Source of the DNA: Chondrilla cf. caribensis
Lineage: Eukaryota > Porifera > Demospongiae > Chondrillida > Chondrillidae
DNA length: 64,000 nucleotides
Assembly (NCBI GenBank): GCA_964020155.1
Contig: OZ026553.1
Location: forward strand, 5,309,009 to 5,373,008
Direction of reading: 5' to 3'
Positions 1 through 11,803 of the stretch are shown piece by piece. A program made the translations under genes and the position numbers. The notes under the pieces are model-generated. The model did no database searches, was not told where the DNA came from, and saw only the letters and a program-made list of their open reading frames with translations. Every line of letters starts with the position of its first letter. Within the stretch, counting starts at the first letter, position 1.

Positions 1-921
1 ATGAAAGAACAATACCTATGTATGTTTGTATAATATAATAATGCATAGTATGTAGATGTATGACCTCCATGTGGATCTGAGCATGCTCAGACAGTAAAGG
101 TATGGATCTATTAATAGCTGCTGAGTCATATCTATTTGTGGTACAGATGGGCTGAACTGGGTGACCTTGTGACCTTCATATATAACCTCACTGTTTACAT
201 GACTTTGTCCTGTTTACACAACCCCCAACAAGCATGAAGAATAATGAGTTTGTTATTGTTTAGGAATGTAGCATGTACAGTAGGTATGTTCTAAACATGT
301 GTATACACTGCAATACATAATATTTCTGCACAATGACATCATATACAACATAATATATTTAATCATAACACTGTTCAGTTACTGGGCTTGCTTTCTTCCC
401 TCTTTTACTCAGGTTTCTCCCAAACTATATCCATCAATGGTTGAAATTATGTTTCAATAGGTCAGTACATTTGTATGTACCTATCTACACAGTACATACG
501 TAGCTCCATGCCATACATTGTATTTGTGTGTTTGGATGTGGAGGGAGTGGGGAAATTGATGCCTGTAGGCTATGTTTGCTGGTTCGTAGCATACTGACGC
601 TATACACACTGATACTGTCCCTAGGAAAGTATCTTATGTCTCATGCTGATGCATTACCCTATGCTCGGCTGTTATTTGCTTTTAGTGTTGCTACAATAGT
701 CTGAACACACGATTCATTGTGATACGTGTATATATAACCCAGGATATGATGTCATATATTGTGCTTCATATCCGGATACAGAGAATTTCCATAATGGGTG
801 TCCAATTAAACAAGTCATTCTCCACCTCACAGACTTAGCTTGTAAGTACTTGCATGCATGTACTTTGTATTCTCTATATATGAAAATGTAGGTATATACG
901 GATATGGAACCTTATAGTGTA

Positions 922-923
<2 letters not shown>
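1..923. other. Region without a recognised gene
   Basis: AT-rich sequence 3' of the kinase gene on the opposite strand. No open frame with recognisable protein content and no RNA gene was seen. It may hold that gene's 3' flank. Confidence 0.5.
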
Positions 924-1008
<85 letters not shown>

Positions 1009-1037
1009 ATGTGTGTGTGTGTGTGTGTGTGTGTGTG
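924..1037. repeat. (GT)n microsatellite
   Basis: A long GT tract with one short GCGCAT interruption near 1006. Open frames here made only of alternating Val/Cys or His/Thr are artefacts of the dinucleotide repeat. Confidence 0.97.
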
Positions 1038-1160
1038 GTGTTCATGTGTGTGCAAGCAGTAGTCTAAGAGCAAATGTACACAATTACAACCAGGTGCATG
1101 TACTAGTATGTTGACACAATACAAGGAACGAACACTTCATTGATATTATTATATTATTAA

Positions 1161-2454
1161 CTAGTGAAGGAAATTACTATGATCTGGAGGGAGTTTGAAA
1201 ATACTTGGTAATTTAAATGCTAACCAAGAAAACACAATGACAGCCATAATGAGTATTATGTATAATATGCAGGTTTTAATTTGAGAACTGTATGAGGGTT
1301 GCTGTTCAGGTTGAGGGTCACTTGGAATGTTGTTACTGGTCTCTTCAGTTCCTTGTTCATTTCGTTCACCATTTCCAAGTACATGAGCTTCAATAATTTT
1401 ACTGTAGTATTGATCGTCCTGGTATTTCTCATCATAGCATGGCATGCTAATTAACTGTTTGTGTATCCACTCAACATCTTTGCGCTTTTGAGGATCATCA
1501 TCTAGGCATGTTCTGAGTAGGTGTTCAAAGTATTCTTTTCCTGTGTCTCCTAGCATTTCTTTCATATGGTGCTCTCGTCTCTCAAACTCAGTCCTGGTAA
1601 AATCTACATTGCGTCCAGGCCCTTTGAATTTGTCTTTATTTTTAGGTCTTGGCCATTTGTGTACAAGCACAAACAGCATTAGACAACCAAAAGAGAATAC
1701 GTCAGTAGTGAAGCCACTTGGTGTATAATACCGGTCCTCCCCCAGTGCTTCGGGAGGCATGAAGTCTATTGTGCCACTCTGTTTCGTGTAGTTAACTCCA
1801 GCACTGTCTAGTCCAACATAAAATCTAGCAGTACCAAAATCTGTTACTTTAGCTCGCAAGGAACGAGTTAATAACACGTTTTTGGGAGTTAAATCTCGAT
1901 GTGCCATTTGAATGGAATGCATATACCTGCATGGCAGTTGGATGAGACGATTACAATGCAATCACTTACCGCTTGTGAACAAACAACACTATATGACGAC
2001 AAATAAGGATCGTTACGTATTGTAAAATGCTAATTTACCTGAGGGCTAAGGCCACATCCACGAGAATACTGCATTTGAAGCCAAGTAAGTTCTCGTCGGG
2101 CGATTTCGGAAATCTATCCTCCACAAACTCGTGAAGATTATAGGGAAGGTGCTCCAGTAAAATACACTTGCGCGTTTCCACTGCATCGCTTGCGTCCGAA
2201 TCTTTGCAAAGGCCGTAGAATTGCACAATATTCGGGTGTCGAAGCCTGAACCACTTTTCGGCTTCAGTAGAAAGGAGTTTATTGTATTTAGTCAAACTTT
2301 TAGCTATTTTATCCTTGAAGACCTTCACTGCACAAGGAGCACTATTCCAGGAACCTTCGTACACGTCCGAATAGGAGCCGCTACCGAGAGATTTATCCTT
2401 GTACGTTTGAACCCCTTTAACAACTTCTAAATCATGTTCATCAGCCATGTTCAC
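1161..2454 (-). CDS. Tail-anchored TKL-type protein kinase, two exons
   Basis: Predicted Ser/Thr (TKL-like) kinase. Exons are complement 2454-2039 and 1926-1161, joined by a 112-nt GT-AG intron that splits an Arg codon (AG|G). The product is 393 residues. The first in-frame ATG is at 2454. Visible motifs are a glycine-rich loop at residues 24-34 (GSGSYSDVYEG), the ATP-anchoring Lys 44 (AVKVF), HRDLTPKN at 148-155 (Thr where Lys is usual), DFG at 168-170 and PPEAL in place of APE. After the kinase domain comes a polar linker, then a 19-residue hydrophobic segment (about 358-376) and a short tail, which suggests a C-terminal membrane anchor. It resembles the kinase at 61-62.6 kb in length and design and is probably its paralogue. 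Substrate and pathway are unknown. The kinase call is firm; the tail anchor is an inference from hydrophobicity. Confidence 0.88.
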
Positions 2455-3369
2455 GAAGAGCGATCTACAGTAGGCCTATAGTAGCGCTGACCTTACGTAT
2501 AGTAGAGGTTACCTTCAAAGAGCCACGCCTTTGAAACGTCCACCTACCCCATATGCTTTTATAGATTATAATAACAGCAATAATATCTATTTTAGGCATT
2601 AGAACGTACACTGCGTCAGGGACTGCAGTTTCTTAATTCTTTTTGTGAGGAAGTTTGTGGTACTTCTAGTTATGGCCGGGTATTTTAAAGTGAGTGCGTT
2701 TAGCCTATTTTCTATTATTTGTGTCCGGGGGAGGGGGACGGGGCATAATAACGTATAATATGTACAGATTCTCTCTGTTTAGGGCCAAATATTATTCCTC
2801 GACTCGAATAATGATCGTTTTGTCTCTTTTTAGTCACTGTCTATAAGAGTCGAATCTTTCGAACACCTAGTATTGGCTATTTCTCGATAACTATAAAACC
2901 TACCGACTCCCAATAAACTTTGTTTTATAGGCCATTACATGTAGTAGCTCTACACGCAGTAAGATCCTCGTAGCTTTATCGCATCGCTCTGCTAGCGAAG
3001 GCGTCCGAAAATAATCGATATTCAGACAGAGGGATAAGCTTATGGACAGACTTCAGTGAAGAAGCGATGATGTACCGGAGAAACATCGGAAGCAATTGCT
3101 CTTCACGTCTACTTCAAATGTGAAAGATAGAGGTGGATGAATATTACGTTGAGGAAATCCAAACATGTCTAACCCTCTGTAAAAAACAAATGTCGGACGA
3201 GTAATGTCGGGTATTACGGGACACCTAAGGAAATGTCCTTCAATTTAATCGAATACAACGCCTCATCGGAAACTTACTAGCTAAGATGCATATAGTGGAT
3301 GTCCTCTATCCACAGAAGTAGCTAACTAGACGTCAGTCCGATTCTGCGTTGAGAAGTTACAAAGTGTTT
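2455..3369. other. Intergenic, no gene seen
   Basis: Upstream flank of the minus-strand kinase gene, so it presumably holds its promoter and 5' UTR. No conserved motif, ORF or repeat family could be assigned. Confidence 0.4.
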
Positions 3370-3620
3370 TGTGGAGACCGTCGAGTCGGCCATTTCTAGC
3401 TGGACACGTCGGCAGTTATGTGGAGACTATGGTGGCCCACAAGGACACTTACCACCACGGCCGAATCGCCCGATTCGATCTCTTCGGTCGATTCGATGAT
3501 ATCTTCGGAAGAATCGTCAATCGTGATCGTATTCTACAGTTGACCCGAATCGGCAATGCCATATTCTGGTCACCTGCATAACACGTGACTGTATCGACTG
3601 GAACTGCAAACAGATACTCT
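3370..3620. repeat. Arm of a diverged inverted repeat, partner at 4.6-4.8 kb
   Basis: Reading 3422-3617 on the minus strand gives a diverged match to 4610-4760; both contain GCAGTTCCAGTCGATACAGTCA. A flanking piece, GAGACCGTCGAGTCG, occurs in the same orientation at 3378 and 4752. This is probably a relic of a foldback or other terminal-repeat transposon. Family unknown. Confidence 0.6.
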
Positions 3621-3757
3621 ACCCACAAAGACCGCATATTCGTGCATTTCATTTCCCTTCAATTGATGACCTTAAAGGCCCGTTGGCGTTTATTCAGCTA
3701 GAAGTCCAAATGTATGACATTGTAGTGATGATACCGTGTTCGTGTAATTAATTCGAT

Positions 3758-4208
3758 ACAATCAATCAATCAATCAATTAATCAATCATTATTTATGTGC
3801 CACGTGCATAACATAACACTAGGACAGACAGTCCTATGAGGCACACATCATAGTATATCAACGAAGAAAAATTAGATCAACACATAACATTATAAGTCAT
3901 TATTCAGGCTGGAATCAGTTAAAACGTGCAATCCACATCTTTGAGATGATCTTGAGAATTGGAAGATGCCTACATCCTTCGTCTAAAATGAAAAATAACT
4001 TTTCATCATTGGTCAATAATTCAAAATTTGGATATACCCTTGTCAGTGACTTAAATAGGTCTACCCGTTCGTCTTTCCATCTCTCGCACTCCAGCAGCCA
4101 ATGTTGTACATCTTCCACCTTCCCTGTATCACATTCCCCACATGTTCTCTTCTCTCTCCATATATGGTAGAAGATAGTGTAATGAATATGTATAAGTGTG
4201 ACCTGCAC
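3758..4208 (-). pseudogene. LINE-type retrotransposon 3' end (zinc-knuckle C-terminus)
   Basis: The minus strand encodes 97 residues with a Cys-x2-Cys...His-x4-Cys pattern (CGECDTGKVEDVQHWLLEC), typical of the end of LINE reverse transcriptase ORFs. Downstream on the same strand the sequence ends in a TTGA-type short tandem repeat at about 3758-3788, as expected for a LINE 3' tail. The 5' part is absent here, although a related RT fragment lies at 5.4-6.4 kb. It is a dead fragment. Confidence 0.75.
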
Positions 4209-4600
4209 AGTGTGTCAGCATCCTGACATGGCTTATCAATTTCTTCTATGTATCCATTAATATTAATGTTGGTCAGTGTGAACTTTTATATTGAACTCTA
4301 TTTATAACAACAGTATATTTTTAATCAGTGTCGATGACTCCTGCTGCTGGATCGAAAGTATGACAACTATCTTAAAGTTTGTACAGATACACAAACGTCA
4401 ATCCTACCTGGACCTACCCTGTCTGCCATTCGGCTTATCCAGGCTATTTATAGATGAGGCCTTATTACTATATTAATTAGTTTAGTTATAGCATATCAAA
4501 TTTAACATCAAAGTCCACAATTTAGGAGCTAGAAGACCCCTTTTCTTGGACCAGCATATGAGTTTGGGTGGAATAGCAGGTTCCAGAGCCAGTGTAGAGT

Positions 4601-4797
4601 ACCTGGTAGCAGTTCCAGTCGATACAGTCATGTGATATGCAAGAGACCAGAATATGTCATTGGCGATTCATCCGAAGATGTTAGGGAATCAACTGAAGCG
4701 ATCGAATCGGGTGATTTGGCTGTGGTGAAAAGTGTTCTTATGGGCCACCATAGGAGACCGTCGAGTCGCCAATTTTTAGCTGGACACGTCAGCAACT
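4601..4797. repeat. Second arm of the diverged inverted repeat
   Basis: Partner of the 3370-3620 arm. The match runs from the GTTCCAGTCGATACAGTCA end to GGGCCACCATAG, followed by the directly repeated GAGACCGTCGAGTCG piece. The intervening 3.6-4.6 kb contains the LINE 3' fragment. Confidence 0.6.
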
Positions 4798-5384
4798 TCG
4801 GGACAGTAAGTTATACATAGGTAGTTATGGGACAGTCTCAAAACAAGAACTGAAAAAGTCCTATTTCAAAAATCCTTTCTACCTGAGATGAAGGTGCTAG
4901 TCTTCTATATAGCCATCATGTTCCAAAAGTAATCCGTCTCTTTGTTGTGGAGTTACGATGAATTGAGTATAGAGACGCCCAAGGCCGCAATTACTGGACG
5001 CGCATGCTATTTCTCGACAATGTATTAAAACCCCATAAACTATAGGTTTGTTTGGACTTTTATAAATATTCAAGTCTTTGTTTAATTCCAAATGTCTCAT
5101 GCTATAATTGTTTTTGATCGAATCAATGCACCAATTTTTCTATAAACAACAACTATATTATTATTATTAGATATTACAGTGCTTTGGTAGGGTTTCCCCA
5201 AAATAGCACTACACATAAGTAATTGTACATACCCAGATAACCTCTCAGACAAAAAATAAAATTAAATAACGAAGACAAACTCCAAGGGAGGGACAGAAGA
5301 AAATAACAGGTACATCAAAATCTACAATTAAATGTCAGCTAAACTACCAAATCTTCATGCAATCTCCACACAGCAACCACTCAC
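4798..5384. other. No gene recognised
   Basis: AT-rich stretch between two retroelement relics. Nothing supportable was seen beyond short random frames. Confidence 0.4.
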
Positions 5385-6362
5385 TTGATCACTTTATTAT
5401 CCTTGATTGAATTCAACACTTCGATAACAAAGTTTTCATTTGTGACATCCTTTAGGGTAGTTCTCAAATCCATTCTCTCCCCATCCAATGCCTCACTCAC
5501 TGAGGAAGTGACTAACGTCTCCTATTGCCTTGTGCATGGCATAATGAACACAACCTTTCCCCTCTCTCCTTCTTTTGCGATCTTCCTGTCTCCACCTCTA
5601 ACTTGGTGCAACTACTTCTAAATTCTGCCATCAATTACCTTTGGTTTTTATTTACAATATTAACAACTCCTCAATCCTGCCATTCCTTATTAACCAAATC
5701 ACCACACACCCCAGCCCAATACTGTAATTTAGATGACCTATTGCACCCTTCTACCCATTCCAATCTAAGCTTTCTTCATATACTATCATTAACATCTGCC
5801 TATCTGATGACCCCCTAAAGAATTCCCCACATCCTCTTCCCAATTTCTCTCACCCCAACATCTGGGTCACTTTTCTAATTCCGTCCTCCCGATCATTCCT
5901 ACCTTTTGCCCATACCAAAATCTTGGAGACTTTTCCCCTTAATCTATACACTTTCACCCAATATCTAATTGCCCGTCTTCTAGCCTCCCACCTCAAGGGG
6001 GTCAGGCCTGCCTCCAACTCAAGCCCAAGTAAAGGGAAACGGGAATGAACTCCTAAAAACTTCTTATTGCAGCCCTCTGCACTCTCTCCAATTTTGCATC
6101 GTTGCCACTCAAAACTCCCCATATTTCACAACCATATAATAGCGTGCTTCTTACCATTGAGACGTACAACTTTGAAAAGGTGCCCATCCTACATACTCCA
6201 GACTCCTTACCAGCCTCATGACCCCATATAAAGCTTTTCTACCGTTATCCATTAAAGCCTCTTTCATCTTCTCGCTATTCAAAAACTCATTCAATACGAT
6301 ACCCAAATATTTATACTCCAATACCATACTCAAAATCTCTTCCCCAATCCTCAATTCCACAC
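5385..6362 (-). pseudogene. LINE reverse-transcriptase C-terminal fragment, frameshifted
   Basis: Two minus-strand frames (6360-6151 and 6122-5850) together read like the thumb and C-terminal region of a LINE RT. Hallmarks are YKYLGIVLNEFL, a DNGRKALYGVMRLVRSL stretch, then FLGVHSRFPLLGLELEAG and LRWEARRRAIRYW. Weaker, stop-broken similarity seems to continue to about 5385 (RKLRLEWVEGCNRS). At least one frameshift lies near 6140. It probably belongs to the same LINE group as the 3758-4208 tail. Non-functional. Confidence 0.75.
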
Positions 6363-6990
6363 TAGATCTTCTTACGCTTTCCTTCTGAAAAAGTAAAAAA
6401 AAACTATGAAACTATTTTATTGTTTGCCCATATGTTATTCTTGTCTTTTACTATATCTTGTAATCCCTTATGGCTACTATGAAGTTGTAGGGAAGGTGGA
6501 AATGGATTTTTAAACTCCATGCATTCACCTAATTGTTAGCAGCACATGTATTGTTTGCTCCAAGCAGTGTCCGATAACTACCTAACGTGTGTTCAGAAAC
6601 TGCCTCCTTAGTATGTTGGAAACATGGCATGTTTGTCATCCACATGACAACATTGCCAGACCATCATGTTTCTACAACATTGATCACATGTTAAGCTTCA
6701 AAATATGCATTTTGATGATATAAGTAGAAGAATTATTCCATGAGTGGATTGACTATACAGGTAATTCTTAGCAGTAATACCAAAATAATGGTGGGAAGTT
6801 TGAATTGCCCTTCATGCATTTGATTTTTTGGATGTTCTGATAGAGCTAAAATAAGTGGACTTTGCTGCAGCTAAGAGCAAAATAATTTTTATTTTATTTT
6901 AAACAATTCGAAATTTGATTGAATCATGATGTAGAAAAATGGCCGCGTTAACGATTAGCTCAAATTTAGATGTGATTTAAAGGTTATCTT
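6363..6990. other. No gene recognised
   Basis: AT-rich spacer between the LINE fragment (-) and the non-LTR element (+). It may include 5' UTR of the latter. No boundary was visible. Confidence 0.35.
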
Positions 6991-7031
6991 GCCCTGTCTG
7001 CTTTTGTTCAGTCGCTGTCACTTCAGCAGGA

Positions 7032-9853
7032 TTGATCAGGCAGCACGGACCAGTACGAGCGCGTTGCCCGGGATCTCGTCAACCGCCTGTCAATCCCGTT
7101 TCGGGCCCATCTTCATCCACGACATCCATCGCTCCGGGGGTGGAAGTTCCATCCACAGTGCCCTCCACAACCACGCAGCCTACCCCCACAGTTGCCACCT
7201 TTTCCAGACCAACTGCAAAGATCCTGAGGAGGATTCCTAGGGCCTCGAGGCTTCCAGCGGGGAAGAAGTTAGCTACCATTCTCGAGTCCGCTGTCGCCAG
7301 GAATGATCACCCTTCATGGGAGCGCCTGTTCTATTTCAGTTCTCGATGTCTGAGGTTGCCACAGAGAGGAACTCAAGGGGGTTCTTTAGCTACACTCGTA
7401 AATAGGCAGATTCAGGCGGAGGCAGATTTACCAGATGCCACAACCAATCCCCATCACAAGAGAGGCCAGAACTTGTCCAGGGACCCCCTCAGGTCTTTAG
7501 CAGGTCGAGTCTCAGCTAAACTGGAGGAGGGGGATTTCAAGGGAGCCATCAGAATTGCTTGCTCAGAGGAGACATTGGCCCCTCCAGATGACACCACTTT
7601 TGTTGCCCTCCAGGACAAACATCCCCTGCCATACACCAACACAGCCATTCCCTCTTTGAAGGAGGATTTTAGGTCAGATTCTGTCTCAGTGACAGCTAAG
7701 GACATCCTAAAGGCCATTCGTTCCTTCCCAAATGGCTCTGCTGGAGGCCCCGACGGCCTTAAGCCTCAACACCTGAAGGACATGATCGGTCCCTCTGCCA
7801 ACAGTTGCAGCCTCCTCTCTGCCCTCAGCCGTTTTGTAGAGATGGTGCTGGAGGGCAGAACTCCTGCCTCTTGGAGGCCTTTCTTTTTTGGAGCTAACCT
7901 CACAGAAGAAGACCGGGGATATCAGACCAATTGCTGTTGGCTGCACTCTGCGTTGCCTAGCGGCCAAGGTGATAGGAAGTGATTTGATGGAAGAGATGGG
8001 GGAGCTCCTGGCTCCTTGGCAATTGGGATACGGCGTTAGGAGAGGATCTGAGGCAGCAGTACATGCCGCAAGGCTCTATCTGCATGATCTTGACACTTCC
8101 AAGGCCCTCCTCAAGCTAGATTTCAAGAATGCTTTGAACTCCATTCAGAGGGACCGGATGTTGAGCGCGGTGCTGGACCTTGCCCCCAGACTGTTCCGCT
8201 TTGCCCACTCTGCCTACTCCACTCCATCTATATTGTTTTGGGAAGACAAAACCATTCAGTCAGCAGAGGGGGTGCAGCAGGGCGATCCTTTGGGACCTTT
8301 GTTATTTTGTCTTACAATTCATCAATTGCGGCCCCAACTGATTTCAGAGTTTCAAATGTTTTATCTGGATGATGGCACCCTTGGGGGCAGTATGGAGGAC
8401 CTCAGACATGATTTAGAGGAGGTGGAGAGAGTAGGTGCGGAGATTGGGCTGCAATTGAATGAAGGGAAGACTGAGATCATTTGTCTTAATCGTGACACAA
8501 AAGAATCTCTGTTGCTCTCCCTGCTAGGGGCTCTGTTTGTGGAACCCCAAGAGGCCACCCTTTTGGGATCCCCCATTGGCGAGGTCTCTGCTATTTCCAG
8601 CACTCTCAAGGAAAAGACCAATGCCTTGAAGATCATGGGAGACAGGCTCACATATCTATCCACCCACGATGCCATCCTCCTTCTGAAGCATTCTTTTGCC
8701 CTTCCAAAGATGCTGCATTGCCTTAGGACAGCACCTTACTTTCTGTCACCAGGTCTCCAAGAATATGATGGTCTCCTAAAGTTCATTGTAAGTGAGATTA
8801 CTAACATTCATTTCCCTGAAGATAGTCCTAGCTGGAGCCAGGCCACACTTCCAGTGAGGTCAGGAGGGCTCGGCATTAGAAGCGCAGCACAAGTTGCACC
8901 ATCTGCCTTTTTGTCTTCAATGGCTGCCTCCACTGACCTTGTGCGCTGTATTGTACCACCTCATCTTCGGGATGCTTCCCTCCCCAACCGTGATGAAGCT
9001 ATGTCTCTGTGGTCAAAGGGTCACAGCCATCCACCTCCCGAAGGAGAAGCCCAGCATCAGAAGTCTTGGGACAGCATCATAGTGGCATCTGCAGTTGACA
9101 GCCTCCTGCAGTCTGCATCCAACCCCAGAGATCGTGCCCATCTGCTTGCCTGTGCAACGAGAGAATCTGGAGCTTGGTTGGAGGCGTTGCCAATTTCTTC
9201 CATTGGTCTCCGCATGGAGGACCAATCAGTTAGGGTAGCAGTTGGTTTGCGTCTGGGCACCCCTTTGTGCAGACCCAACACCTGCTGTCACTGTGGGTTG
9301 GACGTTGATGCTCTGGGCACGCATGGCCTCAGTTGTCGGCGAAGCCATGCAGGGTCGACACCACCGCCTCGCTGCATTGAACAGCATCATACACCGTTCA
9401 TTGGCCACAGCTAATGTTCCCTCCCGCCTGGAACCATCAGGTCTTGAGCGTGCGGATGGGAAACGGCCAGATGGGGTCACAGTTGTCCCTTGGAGGAGTG
9501 GCAGGCATCTGGTTTGGGATGCCACTAGCCCGGACACATTTGCTCCCTCTTACCTCCTGAGTGCCACCAGTGAGGCTGGTGCAGTGGCAGCCTTGGCGGA
9601 GAACAGGAAGAAGGCCAAGTACAGCTGCCTGGGCCCAGCCTATTCTTTTATCCCAATTGCCATCGAATCTTCAGGAGCTTGTGGTCCACTGACCCTGGAG
9701 TTTCTAAGGGACCTTGGCAATCGCCTCAGGCAAGCTACCGGTGAGGAGAACTCTTCCATGTATCTCCTCCAGAGACTGTCCGTTGCAGTCCAAAGAGGTA
9801 ATGCAGCAGCCATTCTGGGAACTAGCGCTCACTGTTCTCCCCCTGACTATTAA
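7032..9853 (+). pseudogene. Non-LTR retrotransposon with restriction-like endonuclease, two frameshifts
   Basis: Three successive plus-strand frames make one broken polyprotein. 7032-about 7905 holds a Pro/Ser/Thr-rich N-terminus and the start of RT (SAGGPDGLKPQHLKDM). About 7905-9350 holds the RT core, with IRPIAVGCTLRCLAAKVI, LGYGVRRGSEAAVHAAR, KLDFKNALNSI, GVQQGDPLGPLLF and the catalytic YLDDG box. About 9345-9853 holds a Cys/His cluster (CCHCGLDVDALGTHGLSC, just before the second shift) followed by KRPDGVTV and WDATSPDT, which fit the PD-(D/E)XK restriction-like endonuclease of R2-type non-LTR elements. Changes of frame near 7905 and 9350 mean it cannot make a full protein. No poly(A) or tandem 3' tail was identified, so the outer borders are uncertain. 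Catalytic residues survive, so decay looks fairly recent. Confidence 0.88.
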
Positions 9854-10008
9854 TTTTATTTTGCAATCCTTGAGCACATGCATGTGTGCTCTACATAATA
9901 TTATACAATAGATGTAACCCTAATTGTATTACTATAATAATTAAGATTAATTCGAAATTCATTTTTAATGATATGTGCATATTTATTTTCTGTGGTTATA
10001 GATAGATA

Positions 10009-10178
10009 CAGTGGAACCTCTCCATTACAAACCTCAGAAACCTCTGTAATAAGAACACCATTCTGTGTCCCAGTGTAGTACTGTAGTGTATTGAGTGACC
10101 TCTGAATTGAGGAAATCTCAGTCTGTAATAAGGACTAAAATCAGGGCCTGAAGTGTCCCTAATAGAGAGGTTCCAGTG
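10009..10178. mobile_element. pogo/Tigger-type MITE, copy 1
   Basis: A 170-bp element with inverted ends: CAGTGGAACCTCTCCATTA on the left and CACTGGAACCTCTCTATTA read inward from the right. It is flanked by TA on both sides. The same family recurs at 63187-63361. Ends starting CAGTGGAACCTC are typical of pogo-like MITEs. No coding content. Confidence 0.85.
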
Positions 10179-10261
10179 TAGATAGATTATTATTACAGTG
10201 CAACATGTCAAATGACAATAGGACATATCATCCAATGAAACACTGATATTGCCAGGACTGT

Positions 10262-10510
10262 TTAATCATAATCTGTATTATAATAAATCTTATTCAGAAT
10301 TGATGGAATTTGACATTGTGCTGTAAGAATCATAGCAACTTTTGCTTTATCATTCAACGCTGGAAAATCTACCAAATACTCCCTCATCTTCTGCATTAGA
10401 GGAAATCTATTAGCTTCCCATGCACTACACTGGAGTAGCCAATGTCTAATATCTTCTACATCACCTAAAGTACACTCCCTGCAATTCCATAGATCTTTTG
10501 ATATCTGCAT
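10262..10510 (-). pseudogene. LINE C-terminal zinc-knuckle fragment
   Basis: An 82-residue minus-strand frame contains CRECTLGDVEDIRHWLLQC, aligning with the Cys/His motif of the fragment at 3915-4208 (CGECDTGKVEDVQHWLLEC). It is therefore a second 3' remnant of the same LINE group. No upstream RT was found. Confidence 0.7.
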
Positions 10511-11059
10511 CCATCAGCCAGTTTCAATGAGGAATTGAGTTGCTCCTCCCCTCAATTACATCAACACATGCCTGTAGACATTCAATATATTCTGCAGTCT
10601 GTGGTTTTGAAGTGATCATCGGACACATCTGCACACATGGGGCTGATGCTGTCACCAAGTGTATGGATTGAATGCAAAACACTCAACTTTGGTTGCTCTG
10701 CCATCTTTCTCCAGCACTCTAAAACCTTTGTAAGGTGACTACCATAGGACTTCATGGATCTCTGTTGACAGGAGGGATCAAAAATATGTGTTCTTTGAAC
10801 TGATTGTGTTACTGAGAAGTAACAGACATCTGTGCTAATTACACAGTTTCATGCTACATTCATGCCCCATTTCCAGAGATAGAATGATCCACCGCTGACT
10901 GAAATGACTGTCATATGATTACGTCCAAAGAATATTGAAAGGACTTAAATTATAATATTGTCCCCTCAAGCAATTAAATGTGTGGGCAGGAACTTCTGTG
11001 TCCACTATGTTTTAAACCTCTCTAACACTCGGAATTATAATGTATACTGTATTGTGAAA
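10511..11059. other. No gene recognised
   Basis: Upstream flank of the giant gene, possibly with its promoter. No element, ORF or RNA gene could be supported. Confidence 0.35.
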
Positions 11060-11298
11060 CAAGTAATTCGAGTTCAAAAACTCGTGGGGCTAGCTACCGC
11101 CCCCCGCACTTGAATTACTTGGGCGTCTTTTGTAGGTTCAGAAGAACCTTCACTGATTTTTTACATTCGGCGGAACTTCTGCGCACGAATTCTAGCCCAA
11201 TTTCAAATTGTCGGTGTTTGAAATCGGCCATCTTTATTTCGCGCAATATAAATTATAATAGAAATTCATTGTTGAGGTTACGCGTAGGAACACATATT

Positions 11299-11336
<38 letters not shown>

Positions 11337-11544
11337 GACGAGCATTACATACCAGAAGTCGAAATGAAAACAATATAGGGGCTGCCTGTGGCAGCCCCTA
11401 AAAAGTGATGGTCAATTTTGAAATGCTGAGAATTTGAGTGAAATGAATATAACTTTCAGCGAAGATTCTTCTAAATCTTAAGAAAGAGATACCTGAGTGA
11501 TTCGAGTACGGGGGCAGCAGCAGGCTTGAATTGCTTGTTACTTG
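11060..11544. repeat. Foldback/MITE-like element with G-rich palindromic ends
   Basis: The left end (11060-11121) is itself a palindrome: CAAGTAATTCGAG...CTTGAATTACTTG enclosing GGGGC and GCCCC blocks. A diverged copy of this end lies at 11494-11544. The interior holds an (AT)n tract and a GGGGCTGCC/GGCAGCCCC hairpin near 11386. The same family recurs at 52328-52784 and 60322-60380. Confidence 0.6.
11303..11334. repeat. (AT)n microsatellite
   Basis: An uninterrupted AT run of about 32 bp inside the foldback element. Confidence 0.95.
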
Positions 11545-11728
11545 AAAACACTTGCCAAATTGTGGGCCTAGATATAGGAAACAAACATAAATCTCCACAC
11601 ACTCGAAACTTTGGTGGGCTGGGTACCCGCAAGTGTATGCATGTATGTATCCTTAAACATGTTTAAGTTAAAATTGAAAAAAATTGGAATCTAATGTAAT
11701 GTTGTACCTTTTGAAATAGGATTAGACC

Positions 11729-11749
11729 ATGTCTAAGTCAGAGTGTTTA
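11729..11749 (+). CDS. Possible tiny first coding exon of the giant gene
   Basis: The kinase exon opens at a splice acceptor (AG at 11802-11803), so the start codon must lie upstream. A candidate is ATG at 11729, giving MSKSECL, followed by GTATCT and a 54-nt intron that joins in phase 0 to RVKDYF. It is short, its donor is only fair, and it is unsupported by transcripts. A more distant 5' exon is equally possible. Confidence 0.25.
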
Positions 11750-11803
11750 GTATCTAGTTCTAGATCCATTTTTATATTAAAATTTTCATTTCCTCCACAA
11801 TAG

